Shown: one piece after another, positions 23,480-34,396 of the stretch
Layout: every line of letters begins with the position of its first letter
Numbering within the stretch: position 1 is the first letter of the stretch
Assembly: GCF_000801105.2 (NCBI RefSeq)
Contig: NC_079516.1
Location: 10,602,001-10,666,000, forward strand
Direction: 5' to 3'
Length of the DNA: 64,000 nt
Origin: Raphanus sativus
Taxonomy: Eukaryota > Streptophyta > Magnoliopsida > Brassicales > Brassicaceae
Translations under genes and position numbers: made by a program
Notes under the pieces: model-generated
What the model was told of the DNA's origin: nothing
Seen by the model: the letters and a program-made list of their open reading frames with translations, nothing else
Databases searched by the model: none

Positions 23480-24409
23480 TACTAATAAAATTAGATTTTT
23501 ACTATTGGGCTAGTTTTCCTTTATACCTCTATCTTATTGAGGTCCATTGTGGAACATACCCAGCCCATAGGAGTCTTTCTTGTAAACGATTTTCCTCTTG
23601 TTGGATCAACATTCTGCAAAAGAATCTTATAGACAAAATGGGTAAATGTTTTTATTTGTTAGTGCATCAGCAAATATGTCACGCGTTTCAGTTTTACAAA
23701 AGAAATTAAATAAATTAACAACTGTTAAAATTGTGGTATGTTAAACAGTAGATATAGTTTAAACTTTAAAAGCTTTGTAAACATTTCAGTTTTTAGTTTT
23801 ACATTTAATATTAGGTAATCTATCTATTGCTAAACATCACACAGAAAAGATTACTAAGGTTAACGGCTATAAAACTCCTAAACTCCTAAACTCCTAAGTT
23901 ACTTAGTAAACATCTTCGAGATTGCATGCTTAAATCATATTGGAAAGATCCGATCTCCAAAAAGGGTCAAAATTTCAAGATTTAAGCTCTGTTTTATAAA
24001 TATATATATACGAACACACAAACAAACAGTATTGAAAATGTACTTAAGATGTAAGCCATGAGAAACAAACATGGCCACCATAAACGTTTGGCACTTTCAT
24101 CATATGGGAAAACATGATGGCTACCATCGCATTCTAAATTATGACTTTTTTCGTAACTGGATTCTAAATTAAGAACATTTTTATAAAAATAATAAAGTTA
24201 AGAATTTATCAATGTACAGCCTTTTTCTCGAAAAGTATAATAGTAGGAAACTATATGAATCCACAATAATCCCCTTTCACGTTATATTACGTGTGAAGAC
24301 TTAAGAGGAAGAAACCGTGTTTGCTTCACTGGCTCATCAGCTCATGAGTAAACCGTATTTTCCATTTTTTGCTTGTTATAAAAATAGTAAATTGCCGGCG
24401 AATCTTAGT
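23480..24409. other. Intergenic DNA, nothing recognised
   Basis: AT-rich, no coding potential. Ends at the TSD (tttattttt, 24410-24418) of the MULE on the right. Confidence 0.5.
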
Positions 24410-24649
24410 TTTATTTTTGGGAAATTTGCTAAAAGAGAACAAAAAAATGAGGGTGGTGTCCTAATGGTATAAATGAGATTTTTGTCCTCTTTACCCTTTG
24501 TATTTCTGAAAACTAATAAAATAAATACTTTTGTGAATCAAAAAATTATTAAAAATATCAATAATTAATAAAACCACTGTATGAAGAAGCTGGTAATTTT
24601 TTTTAATAAAAAGTTGTCAAATAAAAATTAAAAAACGTTCTACTAAAAG

Positions 24650-24944
24650 TAGAATGTGTCTTCTACTAAAATTGGTGTAGTAGAATGCGATTTCTATACT
24701 TAACAAGTTCTTCTACTTATTCTAGAATTAGCTTTCTACTATTTTCAAAACCTCTAAAAAAATAGAATGCGCATTCTACTTTTTTAAAGGTATCTACTTT
24801 CCATCGAAATGCATCTTCTATCTTTTTCAAGTTATCTAAAATAAGTAGAAAACGTTTTCTAAAATTTACTCGTACGTCTAAAAAAAGTAGAATATGTATT
24901 CTGGATTTTACTCTTTCTTCTAAAGATTTAGAAGGCGCCTTCTA
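24650..24944. repeat. Array of eight 16-bp palindromes, 41-42 bp apart
   Basis: Sites of the form TAGAA-N6-TTCTA lie at 24650-24665, 24681-24696, 24723-24738, 24763-24778, 24805-24820, 24846-24861, 24888-24903 and 24929-24944. Three are perfect palindromes (for example TAGAAGGCGCCTTCTA). Centre-to-centre steps are 31, 42, 40, 42, 41, 42 and 41 bp. They lie 230-525 bp inside the left end of the MULE, upstream of its mudrA-like gene. The regular spacing suggests sites for a protein array; function is inferred. Confidence 0.85.
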
Positions 24945-25149
24945 CGGATATATCTAACTGAATTTTAGCGAAAATTAATGAAAAATTGGCAACTAAATAT
25001 TCTAAAAATCTCCTAAGATTATGGTAACTTCCTAAACTTGATATTCACGACTTTTACTTGTCAAAAATTTTTAAAAAATCGATTCTTCTCTCTTGTTCAT
25101 CATCTCCATTGTTTTTCACCTTTGTTTTCACAAACTCTTCTTCTCTAAG

Positions 25150-25740
25150 ATGCATATCTATACTACATGTGGTGTTTGGAAACTAGATGGAAATAGTGGA
25201 TGGGTTTTTTCTGCTGATGACAAAGGGGCTAGACTACTGCTATTGGATTCAAATTCTACTTTAGAGGATTTAAAAGGAATGGTTGTGGAGGATTTTGATA
25301 TGGAAGAAGATAGATTAGGTGATTTGGAGTTCAGTTATCTACCTACTGAGTTTATCAATACATCAACTTCCCCACCTGTGATAATTGCAAACAATAGACA
25401 GCTTAAGAATTTTATTGGCTATGTTGAAAAGAGTGTTTCTACTCTATTGTGTGTAACATCTAAAGCCAAGGGTCAGAATCCAGATGAAGCAGAATTTGAT
25501 CTTAACATGTCGCCATCTGATTCAAGTGATGATGAAGAGGAGAGCAAGTCCTTGAACAGAAGTGACAAAGCTCCAGTGTTTTCTGAGACTCAGAGCGAGG
25601 AGAAGAAAGAAAAGGATGACGGAGTCGAATCTGATGAGGATGCCTATGAGGCAGGTACTGAGATCTGTGAAACCGAGAACATAGATAGTAAGTTAAACTC
25701 CTCTCTGCTCCAAGTTGTTAAGACGGGACAGATGTATTGA
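25150..25740 (+). CDS. MULE mudrA-like N-terminal protein, truncated
   Basis: Single open frame; the ATG at 25150 (MHIYTTCGVWKLDG) is chosen because the residues upstream are hydrophobic leader-like and unlike the family. It gives 196 aa. Residues 1-115 resemble the N-terminal domain of plant Mutator transposases (LLLLDSNSTLEDLKGMVVED; then FSYLPTEF, PPVIIANNRQLKNF). Residues 120-190 are acidic and Ser-rich. The MuDR, DDE and zinc-knuckle domains that should follow are absent, and the frame ends 23 bases inside the convergent DUF1985 gene. It cannot encode a transposase, although the DNA-binding N-terminal part could still be made. Confidence 0.7.
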   Translation: MHIYTTCGVWKLDGNSGWVFSADDKGARLLLLDSNSTLEDLKGMVVEDFDMEEDRLGDLEFSYLPTEFINTSTSPPVIIANNRQLKNFIGYVEKSVSTLLCVTSKAKGQNPDEAEFDLNMSPSDSSDDEEESKSLNRSDKAPVFSETQSEEKKEKDDGVESDEDAYEAGTEICETENIDSKLNSSLLQVVKTGQMY

Positions 25741-27078
25741 TGAGACCCTCAATGAAACTTCTAGTCTCGCGATCAACACTCTGTTTTTTCTCAGCTGCTC
25801 GCTTACACAGCAACAACTTCTTTCTTGTCTCCGCTCCTTCGTCATGAACCTTTCTCTTGCCTTTTCCTGTAACCTCAACCGAAGAGGTCTCCTCGTCTGC
25901 TACAACTGCAGTATCCTCGCCCATATTAGCAGCTTCTGCATCAATATCATCCGTCACAGCTTCCTCCATTACAGTGTCTTCAGCTTCTATAACTTCCCAG
26001 TCTGTGTTGCTCCAATCAAACTTTGTCCTTATCCTCTCCAGGATAAGGTCGACTCGTTCATCTTCCATCTCACCCTTCCTTCTGTAGATTTGATCGAGCA
26101 AGACATCATTACCACTCACTGAGATGACGGAGAACAAGACACTCTACAAATCAAACATTTATAACATTAAAAGCCATAGAAAATAAATACAACAAGGCTG
26201 CAATCAAATAAGGTAAATATGCATACCTTGTCAGTAAAAGAGTCTTCAAGTTTTGTGACGTCATGATAAGAAACTTTTGCAACTCCTTTCCAATTGCCAC
26301 ACATTGGACCTCTGAAGCTGTCTGAGACTCTCTTGCCACATATTTCTCCAAAATCCGGAATTGCTTCCATAAGCCAAATCTGGATAGCATATGAGAAACC
26401 CTCGAAAATGTAGCTGCCCTTCTTACCCAACCTCTTCCTAGCCTTCTCAATGGAACTGAGCAGAAAGTCATAGGAGTGAAGACCCCAATGGAACTTCCGA
26501 AGCTTGTCAAGATCCATCACCAACTTAATATACATATGAGGGATGTTCACCTTCTCATTACGCCCCATCACCACTCCCATGATCACGCACAAGTAGATCA
26601 AACGGATCCTATCAACTCGGGTCCAGGTGTTCACTTGTTGAAGATGTTCCTTCTTGATCGACTGCAAGCTTATCTTACCACCTCTCCTTACTAGCTCACT
26701 CCAAAACCCCCCGTCGGGTTTAAAAGTAACTACGCCTGTGCTATCTTCCCGAGAAATCTTTAGGCCTGTCACAGCGTGGTACTCCTGAAGCGAAAACCGG
26801 AGAGGCGTCCTCCCAAATACAAACCACTTCTCATGCTTCTTTGAGGTAATCAGCTGCCTGCATAAGAAGCTATCCACCAGTTTCCCCGAGAACTGAAGCT
26901 TATTTTCCGCAATAGCCATGATGTGTGTGAAAAGAGGATCTTTCTTCACATCATCATACTCCGCAGACATAGCTTTCTTCAGATCCCTGATGAGTTGCAT
27001 GCGGCAGCAATTGTTGATCTTCTTCACCTGAGGTTCCATGCCCTCTGCATACACTCGCTTAGGTAGCTCTGCCTCCAT
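25718..27078 (-). CDS. DUF1985 protein of a MULE (VANC/Kaonashi-like)
   Basis: Two exons, 26227-27078 and 25718-26143, GT-AG, phase 0, giving 425 aa from MEAELPKRVYAEG. Residues 10-230 match the plant DUF1985 pattern: LFTHIMAIAENKLQFSGKLV, then FGRTPLRFSLQEYHAVTGL, then RIRLIYLCVIMGVVMG and a FEGFSYAIQIWLMEAIP stretch. The second exon is acidic and then basic (TGKGKRKVHDEG). The Ulp1 protease domain usual in Kaonashi elements is missing, so the end of the gene was probably lost with the transposase domain. DUF1985 occurs in VANDAL-encoded VANC anti-silencing factors that bind short motifs in their own elements. Whether this copy has such a role is inference. No stop or frameshift interrupts it. 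Confidence 0.78.
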
Positions 27079-28462
27079 ATCTACAAAGTAAAACAAAAAA
27101 TTAATTATTCAAAACAAAATGACTGAAGTTCAGATAAAGTCAAACACTTTGCTCTTTGTTCAAAGAAACCCAAACAAGCATTCAGTGTCACAATAACAAT
27201 GTAAACAAGCAGCCAGTGTCATAATAACAACCTAGTAATAAGAAAAAATTGAGAACAAGACAACAGAGACTGTTAACAAAGAAACACAAACACAGAGGAA
27301 GAAAATGAGTAAACATATACAACAGCAACACTATTATTTATCACACTTGATTCAGGCAAAGAGGAACCCGAGGAACACAAACACATAGCAACAAATACCA
27401 TATCAATTCACAAAACTTAAACAAATTCAAATGAAGGCATAGGATAGTCCCAAAACTTAAACAAATTCAAATTCAACTGAACCATTGAACACTGTATCAA
27501 TTAAGGAGACGATGTTAACCAAAAAAAATTCACAAAATTAATCAGTTACTCCAAGTGAGACAATTCACAATCGATATTGTTTCATATCATCTGTTAACAA
27601 CAAACACACAAATACCACAAAGAAACTGATGAAGCAGAAGAAGAAGTAAGTAATGATACCTTATATGGTACCGATGTCGGAGAAAGAGAGAGGCGGAGAG
27701 GGTGAAGACAATAGCGATTTCAGCAAGCACCAATAGAAGCTCCAAATCGCCTTTGAGATCGTCGAGAGAGAGGCAGAGAAATGTAATCGACCATGCAGAC
27801 AAGAATGAGATGGGTCAGACATAACAAATCAATCCAAGCACTCTCCAAACCGATAACACCAAAACAAAACCTAAATCCTAGATGGTTTCAAGTTTTACCT
27901 TAACCTAAACCGTAGAGCCCGAGAAAGAGAGAGGATGGCGGAGATAGAGTGAGACGGAGAGGTGGAGACACCGATAGCCGTTGAGGCGGAGAAAGAGAGA
28001 CGATGGCGGAGATAGAGTGAGACGGACAGGCCGAGACAGAACGGCTGGAGAGAGGCTGAGAGGCGGCGATAGAGAGAGACGAAGGGTTACACCGGGGCTG
28101 GAGAGAGGCTGAGAGGCAGAGATGTCATCGGAGGAGGAGACACAATCGCTTCCTAGGGTTTCTTCGCGACACAGAGAGAGGCGGAGATAATTAGGCGAGA
28201 GAGAGAAATGGTGTAGCTTTAGTATTTTCATTAATTTATCTCATTTCTTTCTTTTTATTTTGCCTTTTAAAAATAGTTTTTAATTTTTTTGCATTATGAT
28301 TTATTAATTTCGTTTTAATTAGTTCTAAAATTGATTAAAGAAAGGTTAATTTTGGGTTTTAGTAAAAAATTTATCCCATTAGGACAACTTTTGATTGGAT
28401 TATACCATTAGGACACCATCCTCATTTTTTTGTTCTCTTTTAGCAAATTTCCCTTTATTTTT

Positions 28463-29335
28463 CGTAGATATGAGTTGAGATGTCTGCAATCTAGATTCTC
28501 TGCAACCTTTTTCAATATACACAAGAAAAGGAAAGCGGAATCAACTGTGGATCCTAGGAAACAGGTAAATGGGAAAAGCGGGTAATACAATGTATATTTG
28601 CATTGTCTACCCATAACATATGTCATAATTAGCTATATACCATATGCAACTGTAATCCACTGTACAATAAAACAGAAAGACCACTATATCCCTATTATGT
28701 TTCTTCCTTCTCCTTCTTTCTCTCCTCCGCTTGCTTCCTTTCCTCCACCTTCAAACTTTCTCTGGTTTTTACCACCGTAAATCCTCCATCAAAACTCCAC
28801 CGCTTTCAAATCTCCATCAAACTCCTCCGCCGTCAAGCCTACCCCGACTTCCACCCCCGTCAAGCCTCCCCAATTTCCATGACCACCAACACCCACGAGA
28901 TCGTTGGCGGCCGAGATCTCTCGACGCCCAGCTCCGCCCCCGAGCTCCTCTCCACATCGAGACCTCTCCTGTCCTCCCTCCGCTCTTCCCTACCCCGACG
29001 TCCATGACCACCAACACCCATCCCCGGAGCCCCCGACAACTCAACCCCGACCACTGTCGATGGTTCCCGCAGCGCGTCCCTTCCCACCCCCGTGCCGTCA
29101 TCTCAAGTCCGACTTTTCCGACTTCTCCGGCCGCCGCTCGAACCGCTTCGTCTCCAAAGGGTTTATAAATCCATAGGAGGGTTAGGGTTTAGTTTTGATA
29201 AGAGGGAAGGATTTGAGAGGAGAAAAAGAAGTAGGGGCTAGCTCACGCCGTCTCAATCGCCACCTCCGCTCAATTCACTACGCTCGACTCCGCCTCCCCC
29301 CCCCCCCCCCCGACCCGAGCTCCACTAACCTAACA
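28463..29335. other. C-rich block with weak coding character
   Basis: 28700-29320 is unusually C-rich (ccgcc, cccc and ccaccaa runs) and keeps long open frames in several readings (28731-29168 +, 28904-29176 +, 28817-29101 -), which is typical of biased composition rather than a gene. A phrase tccatgaccaccaacaccca occurs twice, about 125 bp apart (28876 and 29003), so part of it is duplicated. A 16-C run lies at 29296-29311. I recognise no protein. It may be a captured or decayed fragment of a GC-rich gene. Confidence 0.4.
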
Positions 29336-30178
29336 TAATAGTTTTGTCGAAAAGGGTTTTCGGTATTTTCGCTAGCACCACTTTATTTTCTCGGCCCAAT
29401 TTTACACTGTACATGGTAGATCATTAATTTTGGGTTTGTTTTGGTATATTGAGCTAGTTAACTCTAATACAATTCCACTCATTTAGGAAAATATTTAACC
29501 TGCGTGCTACGTGAGAAAAAAGAATCTACCACGTATGGTTGTTAATGTTAGTCGCAACATTTTCCCATTATTAATTTTAATACACAGGAGATTTGCGTAA
29601 CTGTTCTCTGCGCACGTTGTAGAATCTTTGTTGGTATATTTAAAACGAAATATATTTTGATGTAGTAGAACATTAATTAAAAGAAACAGAATCATTTGTC
29701 CGATAAAATCAAATTAATCAATGTCCAAGATCAATCACTAGGCGGTAACTAGAACGATTTATAAAGAAGTATCGACTACACAAATTACTTAGAGCGTAGG
29801 TGAAGTCTAGACTAGACATTAACAAATTGTTGATTTATTTTAATAAATATTACATTTATATGAGCTATTTTTGTTGAATTTAACTATAAAATTATTACGA
29901 TGAATTATAAAAACTAGATATAATAAACAAAATAAATTAAAAAATTATGGATTTATACTAATATTATTGCTTAATTTAACACATTTACACTATTTAGATA
30001 GATTTTAATCGATTTTTAACCAATTTAAACTGATTTGAATCGTATAAATTAGATTTTGAGAAAATAGTTTCAGATGAGACCGAATTGCCACTTAGGTGAC
30101 GCCGTTTAGAATAATATTATATTTGATTTTTTCTTAAGAAAAAAAATTATGGAATTGTCAACATTTTAGGATACATAT
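29336..30178. other. AT-rich intergenic DNA, nothing recognised
   Basis: No gene, RNA or bounded element was found on either strand. Confidence 0.5.
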
Positions 30179-30595
30179 AAGGGAATTATCTCAAATAGAT
30201 CATTTAAAGTTTTGTCATAAAAAACACTCAAGGAATAAAATGACTAAAATATTTTATTAAAGAGGGAAAAAGACATTTATACTCTAGCTAAATAAATAAA
30301 TAAAACAAAAAAGCAAAAAAATAAAATTTTATATTTTCAAATTCAAAATTTTCTATAAAACTATTGTTATATTCTTTTTTTTTTAATTTCGAAATTAATA
30401 TTATTTTTTTATTTTTAAATTTTTAAATCTGATCCCAAAAAATTCCGACCTTTTAGTTCTAAATTTTAAGAGCTAGATTAATTAATTCAGGGGTATAAAT
30501 GTATATTTACCTATTTAATAAAATATTTTATTATTTTGACTCTTAGATGCTATATTTGTGACAAAAAAATTTAAGACTATTTAAGGACATTTCTA
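30179..30595. mobile_element. Probable foldback MITE
   Basis: The left ~115 bases (starting agggaattatctcaaatag and including aaaatattttattaa) are an imperfect inverted copy of the right ~120 bases, which end aaggacatttct. The flanks are atata on both sides, so a TSD exists but its length cannot be fixed in this (ta)n context. No coding sequence. The superfamily is not certain. Confidence 0.55.
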
Positions 30596-30599
30596 TATA

Positions 30600-31210
30600 T
30601 ATACTAGATTTTGATTTGCACTTTCAAAAAAAATGATTTATTTATTTTATATCTTTCTAATAGATAGAAAGTGGATGATTGGTTGGTATTATATCAGCTA
30701 TTTAACTTTATTTATTTTTAAATCAATAAACACAAATCATGTTGTAATTTTATTTTTAAAAGTTAAAACTTATATCAAATTTTTATTGAACTTTTTCAAT
30801 CACGATTTAAATTTATTTTTAAAACTTCAACAAAAACGGTTAAAGAAAAAAAATTATATGCATTTTAAGGAATGGTAAAAAAATATTACATGTCGCAACT
30901 TATTCACATATTTATGTAATGGTTAATTTAATTAAGGGATGAGTGAAAAATAAACTTGTATTTAAAACACATCATTTTTGTGTGTTCTTTATTGTAGGTA
31001 TTAATTAGTTTAATATAAGAGATAATAGAATATATGGGAATAGCTTATTTCTAAAAACTACAATAATAAATGCTACAATAATTAGTTTGATTTTGGTAAA
31101 TATTGATTAAAATATAATTAATAAATATAATAATGGTATGATAATATAATTATCTCTAAATTTTTATAAGTAATTCTGCTTTAATAATATAGATATATGA
31201 GTATTTGAGG

Positions 31211-31252
<42 letters not shown>

Positions 31253-31509
31253 CAAATAATAAATATAGAGATATGTATGAGTATTGAGGATATATATATC
31301 AAACAATAAATATTATTTTGTATAGAGTAAATGTAAAAAGAAAAGTTAGGTTGGAAAGGTGGTGAAAATAGACAAGTTTAAAAGGCAAGGCAAAAACGAG
31401 TCTTGTTTAAAAGGCAAGTACCAACCAAACTTTCATCTTCATTGCCTTTTTTTTTTCCTGCCGCCATATCTATTTCTTTCTCTACAAACCTTGCCTATTT
31501 TTCTCTTGA
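30600..31509. other. AT-rich DNA and 5' flank of the ARM gene, with (TA)n
   Basis: Contains a (ta)n tract at about 31215-31250 and a partly duplicated segment (agtatttgaggatataatat near 31201 and agtattgaggatatatat near 31279, both followed by atcaaa). The last 150 bases are the ARM-gene leader with ct-rich sequence. No other gene. Confidence 0.5.
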
Positions 31510-32889
31510 ATGCCTTCCGTTCAAATGCGTTCCTCTCCCTCTGTTTCCCCGCCTAGAACGGTTACTGATCTCAAGCAGCGAGTCATCGCCTGTCTCAACC
31601 GTCTCTCCGATCGCGACACTCAATCTCTAGCCGCCGCTGAGCTCGACTCGATCGCTCTCAACCTCTCACCAGAGTCTTTCTCCCTCTTTATAAACTGTCT
31701 CCAAACCACAGACTCTTCCGCCAAAACTCCCGTCAGGAAACACTGCGTCTCCCTCGTCTCCGTCCTCTCTCGTTCCCATGGAGACTCCCTCGCTCCTCAC
31801 CTCCCCAAGCTGGTCTCCACCGTCCTCCGCCGCCTCCGAGATCCTGATACCTCCGTCCGCGCCGCCTGCGCAACCGCTTCCGTCGATATGACCACCAACA
31901 TCACCGAACCGCCTTTCTCCGTCCTCGCCGGACCGATGATCGAAACGTTGATCCACGACTGCGATACCAACGCGCAGATAGGAGCCGCCGTGTGCCTGGC
32001 GGCGGCTGTTGACGCGGCCGGTGATCCTGACGTTGAGCAGTTGCAGAAAGCGCTTCCGAAGATCGGGAAGCTTCTTAAGTCGGAAGGTTTCAAGGCGAAA
32101 CCTGAGCTTCTAGGAGCCATTGGGAGCGTGATCGGCGCCGTTGGAGGTAGAAACAGCGACAGGGCCGTGATGGATTGGCTTTTACCTAACGTGTTGGAGT
32201 TTCTAAGCAGCGAGGATTGGCATGCGAGGAAAGCTGCTGCGGAGGTTATGGCTAGAGTAGCTACTGCTGAAGTAGAGTTAGCTCCTTTGTATAAGAAGGC
32301 ATGTCTTTGTGTTCTCGAGAGCAGAAGGTTTGATAAGGTTAAGCTTGTAAGGGAGACGATGAACCATACGTTGAGTTTATGGAAGCACCTTGGAGAAGAT
32401 GATTCTCCAGAGTCATCTTCTTCGAGAAAAAGAAGCAAAGATAAGAATACAAACATAGCAACAAGCTCAAAGTTAAATGATGTTGAAGATGAGTCGAAAG
32501 AGAAGCGGCCATTGGGGACTAGAAGAGCTCTGTTTCCTGCAAAGCCAAAGCTGTCTAAGGACAAAGAGAATGTAACTATCAAGCCACAACTTGTTGCTGT
32601 TGTTCAGAGTAGTGATGGAGAAGAGAGTAGTAGTTCGTCTCAGAGAAATAATGCAGAAGAAGAGTTGTCTCTGATAAGAAACCAGATCACTCGGATCGAA
32701 AAGCAACAGTCTGGTCTGTTAGATCTGTTTCAGCGATTCATGGAGAGCTCGCAGAACGAAATGCAGTCTCTGGGGAGACGAGTGCGTTGTCTAGAGACAT
32801 CATTCAGTGTACTCTCCACTGATTTGTTAGTGTCTCGCAACATAACACAAAATGGCAACCACAAACGCAACGCCCATCTACAGAACTGA
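31510..32889 (+). CDS. TORTIFOLIA1-like ARM-repeat microtubule-associated protein
   Basis: Single-exon gene, 459 aa. HEAT/ARM helices fill residues 20-300 (DLKQRVIACLNRLSDRDTQ; LVSTVLRRLRDPDTSVRAAC; MDWLLPNVLEFLSSEDWHARK; CVLESRRFDKVKLVRETMN), the TOG-like arrangement of the TORTIFOLIA1/SPIRAL2 family, which binds cortical microtubules. A Ser/Lys-rich linker follows (300-390), with a short C-terminal coiled coil at 395-445 (LSLIRNQITRIEKQQSGLLD). It is shorter than TOR1 itself, as expected for the small TOR1-like paralogue at this position in A. thaliana (At1g59850 by memory). The frame is intact. It is convergent with CCB4, with stops 178 bases apart. Confidence 0.9.
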   Translation: MPSVQMRSSPSVSPPRTVTDLKQRVIACLNRLSDRDTQSLAAAELDSIALNLSPESFSLFINCLQTTDSSAKTPVRKHCVSLVSVLSRSHGDSLAPHLPKLVSTVLRRLRDPDTSVRAACATASVDMTTNITEPPFSVLAGPMIETLIHDCDTNAQIGAAVCLAAAVDAAGDPDVEQLQKALPKIGKLLKSEGFKAKPELLGAIGSVIGAVGGRNSDRAVMDWLLPNVLEFLSSEDWHARKAAAEVMARVATAEVELAPLYKKACLCVLESRRFDKVKLVRETMNHTLSLWKHLGEDDSPESSSSRKRSKDKNTNIATSSKLNDVEDESKEKRPLGTRRALFPAKPKLSKDKENVTIKPQLVAVVQSSDGEESSSSSQRNNAEEELSLIRNQITRIEKQQSGLLDLFQRFMESSQNEMQSLGRRVRCLETSFSVLSTDLLVSRNITQNGNHKRNAHLQN

Positions 32890-33066
32890 AGAAAAAGGGT
32901 TCCAAAAGCCTCATTCTACCTGAGCACACACTTCATAGTTGGGCTTGGTTTTATACATGAACTCTAAACACACTTCATGATTTCTTTGAAGCTATTTTTA
33001 CATTTCCACTTTGTGTAAACACATGATCAAAGTTCTTTACATTGTTTTCTGACTTTTGTGTTACCT

Positions 33067-34346
33067 TTACTGATCTGTTTCTTGGGAACTCTCATTCGAA
33101 TCAACAAAACATCTCCCTAATGTCGCATCTAGCTTCTCCCCAACTGAAGATATCCATGCCTAAACATGATATGAACAAACCAACTCTTTTTTTACTTGTC
33201 CTATTTAGTTTTTGTTAGCTACTAGAAGTGAAAAGTTTTCCTTACCTGGTCTGAAGACGTGAAGCCTCTAATCGTGTTTCCCCCAATAACTGCGACTCCT
33301 TTATCCCCAAGAGGCTGCAAAATCACCGCCTAACAGAGACAAAACCAATATATATCTTGTCACACAGTTCCATTATTAAATATGATTCTCAAATTCTCAG
33401 CAAACCTGTGTATTTGGAGGCAGAAATGGCAGCTCTGATCTCCCAGGATAAAGAGAAAGATTTGCCAAGTAACTTTCTGACAATGACAAATCATTACTTT
33501 TCTTATCAGAGGATAAATTCATATATTTCTAGCAGAAATATAAACTGAAAGTTAGTACTCTACTTACGTGCTTTTGATTTCATTACCCCTTGGTAAACCG
33601 ATCCGTTCATCAGCTTATCAGTGTTTACAACGACTGCTTTCTTATCTTCCGGAGATTTAGCAGCCATCCCGATTTGAATAAGGCAGATGCCATTGTAGAC
33701 AATAACCAGTGACTTACAACATGTTGCCACCTTAAGAGATTCCCAAGCCCTGAAAACACACACAGATTGAATTACTACTAAACTATCTTTCTCTTAGTGC
33801 ATTCATCTTAACACAAAGCAGAGCTTTACCATAACAACTCGGAGACTATTGATGCAGGAAGATTGGGTTCCAAGACTTTGCAGTCCACACCTTCAGGTTC
33901 TATTGGTGTTATGGTCTTTGGTCGGATAGATAACCAGACTAAACCGGTCAATAAATTGGTTACTGCCAACCCAAGCGCCAGAAGATCCGCTCTTGACTGT
34001 GAGCTAAAAATCCACCAAATGAACAACAACTTGATCACATCACATTACAACACGAAGGCAAATGTGTTTTATTCTGTCACCACGAACCAATCGAACCGGA
34101 CGCATATCAAAATCGGTCGAACCAACCGAACCGGAGCTAAGAGAAAATTACCTGCTGGCATCGGCAACAGGAGCGATACCGGAAAGAGCGCGATTGAAGA
34201 GAACGGCCAAGAGGGAAGCGCCTCCGACGTAGATCGGCAGGCTCCGGACCGAGTCGTCGTTTCTGGAAACGAAATCAGCCACCAAGTTCTTGCTCGGTTT
34301 CGGACCTCTGTAGCTTTTCGGCTCCTGCTGACACCAAAACCAGAAG

Positions 34347-34396
<50 letters not shown>

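Larger units (their letters stand above)
24419..28453. mobile_element. 4.0-kb Mutator-like element with DUF1985 gene
   Basis: The TIRs match over 54 bp with one mismatch (both start gggaaatttgctaaaagaga) and the element is bracketed by the 9-bp direct repeat tttattttt at 24410-24418 and 28454-28462. It carries two convergent genes: a mudrA-like N-terminal fragment on the plus strand (25150-25740) and a DUF1985 gene on the minus strand (25718-27078). Their stops overlap and no transposase catalytic domain or Ulp1 protease is present, so an internal deletion probably fused the two tails. The right subterminal part (27900-28200) has tandem agagagaggcggagat-type repeats. The nearly perfect TIRs suggest a fairly recent insertion. 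DUF1985 is known from VANDAL (VANC) and Kaonashi MULEs. Confidence 0.88.

Noticed and set aside
27905..28231. 108-aa Leu/Ser-rich minus-strand frame
   Set aside because: Caused by the gagagagaggcgg tandem repeats in the MULE subterminal region.
28731..29176. Proline-rich 90-145 aa plus-strand frames and Gly-rich minus-strand frames
   Set aside because: C-rich composition opens several frames at once. No recognisable protein and no splice model.
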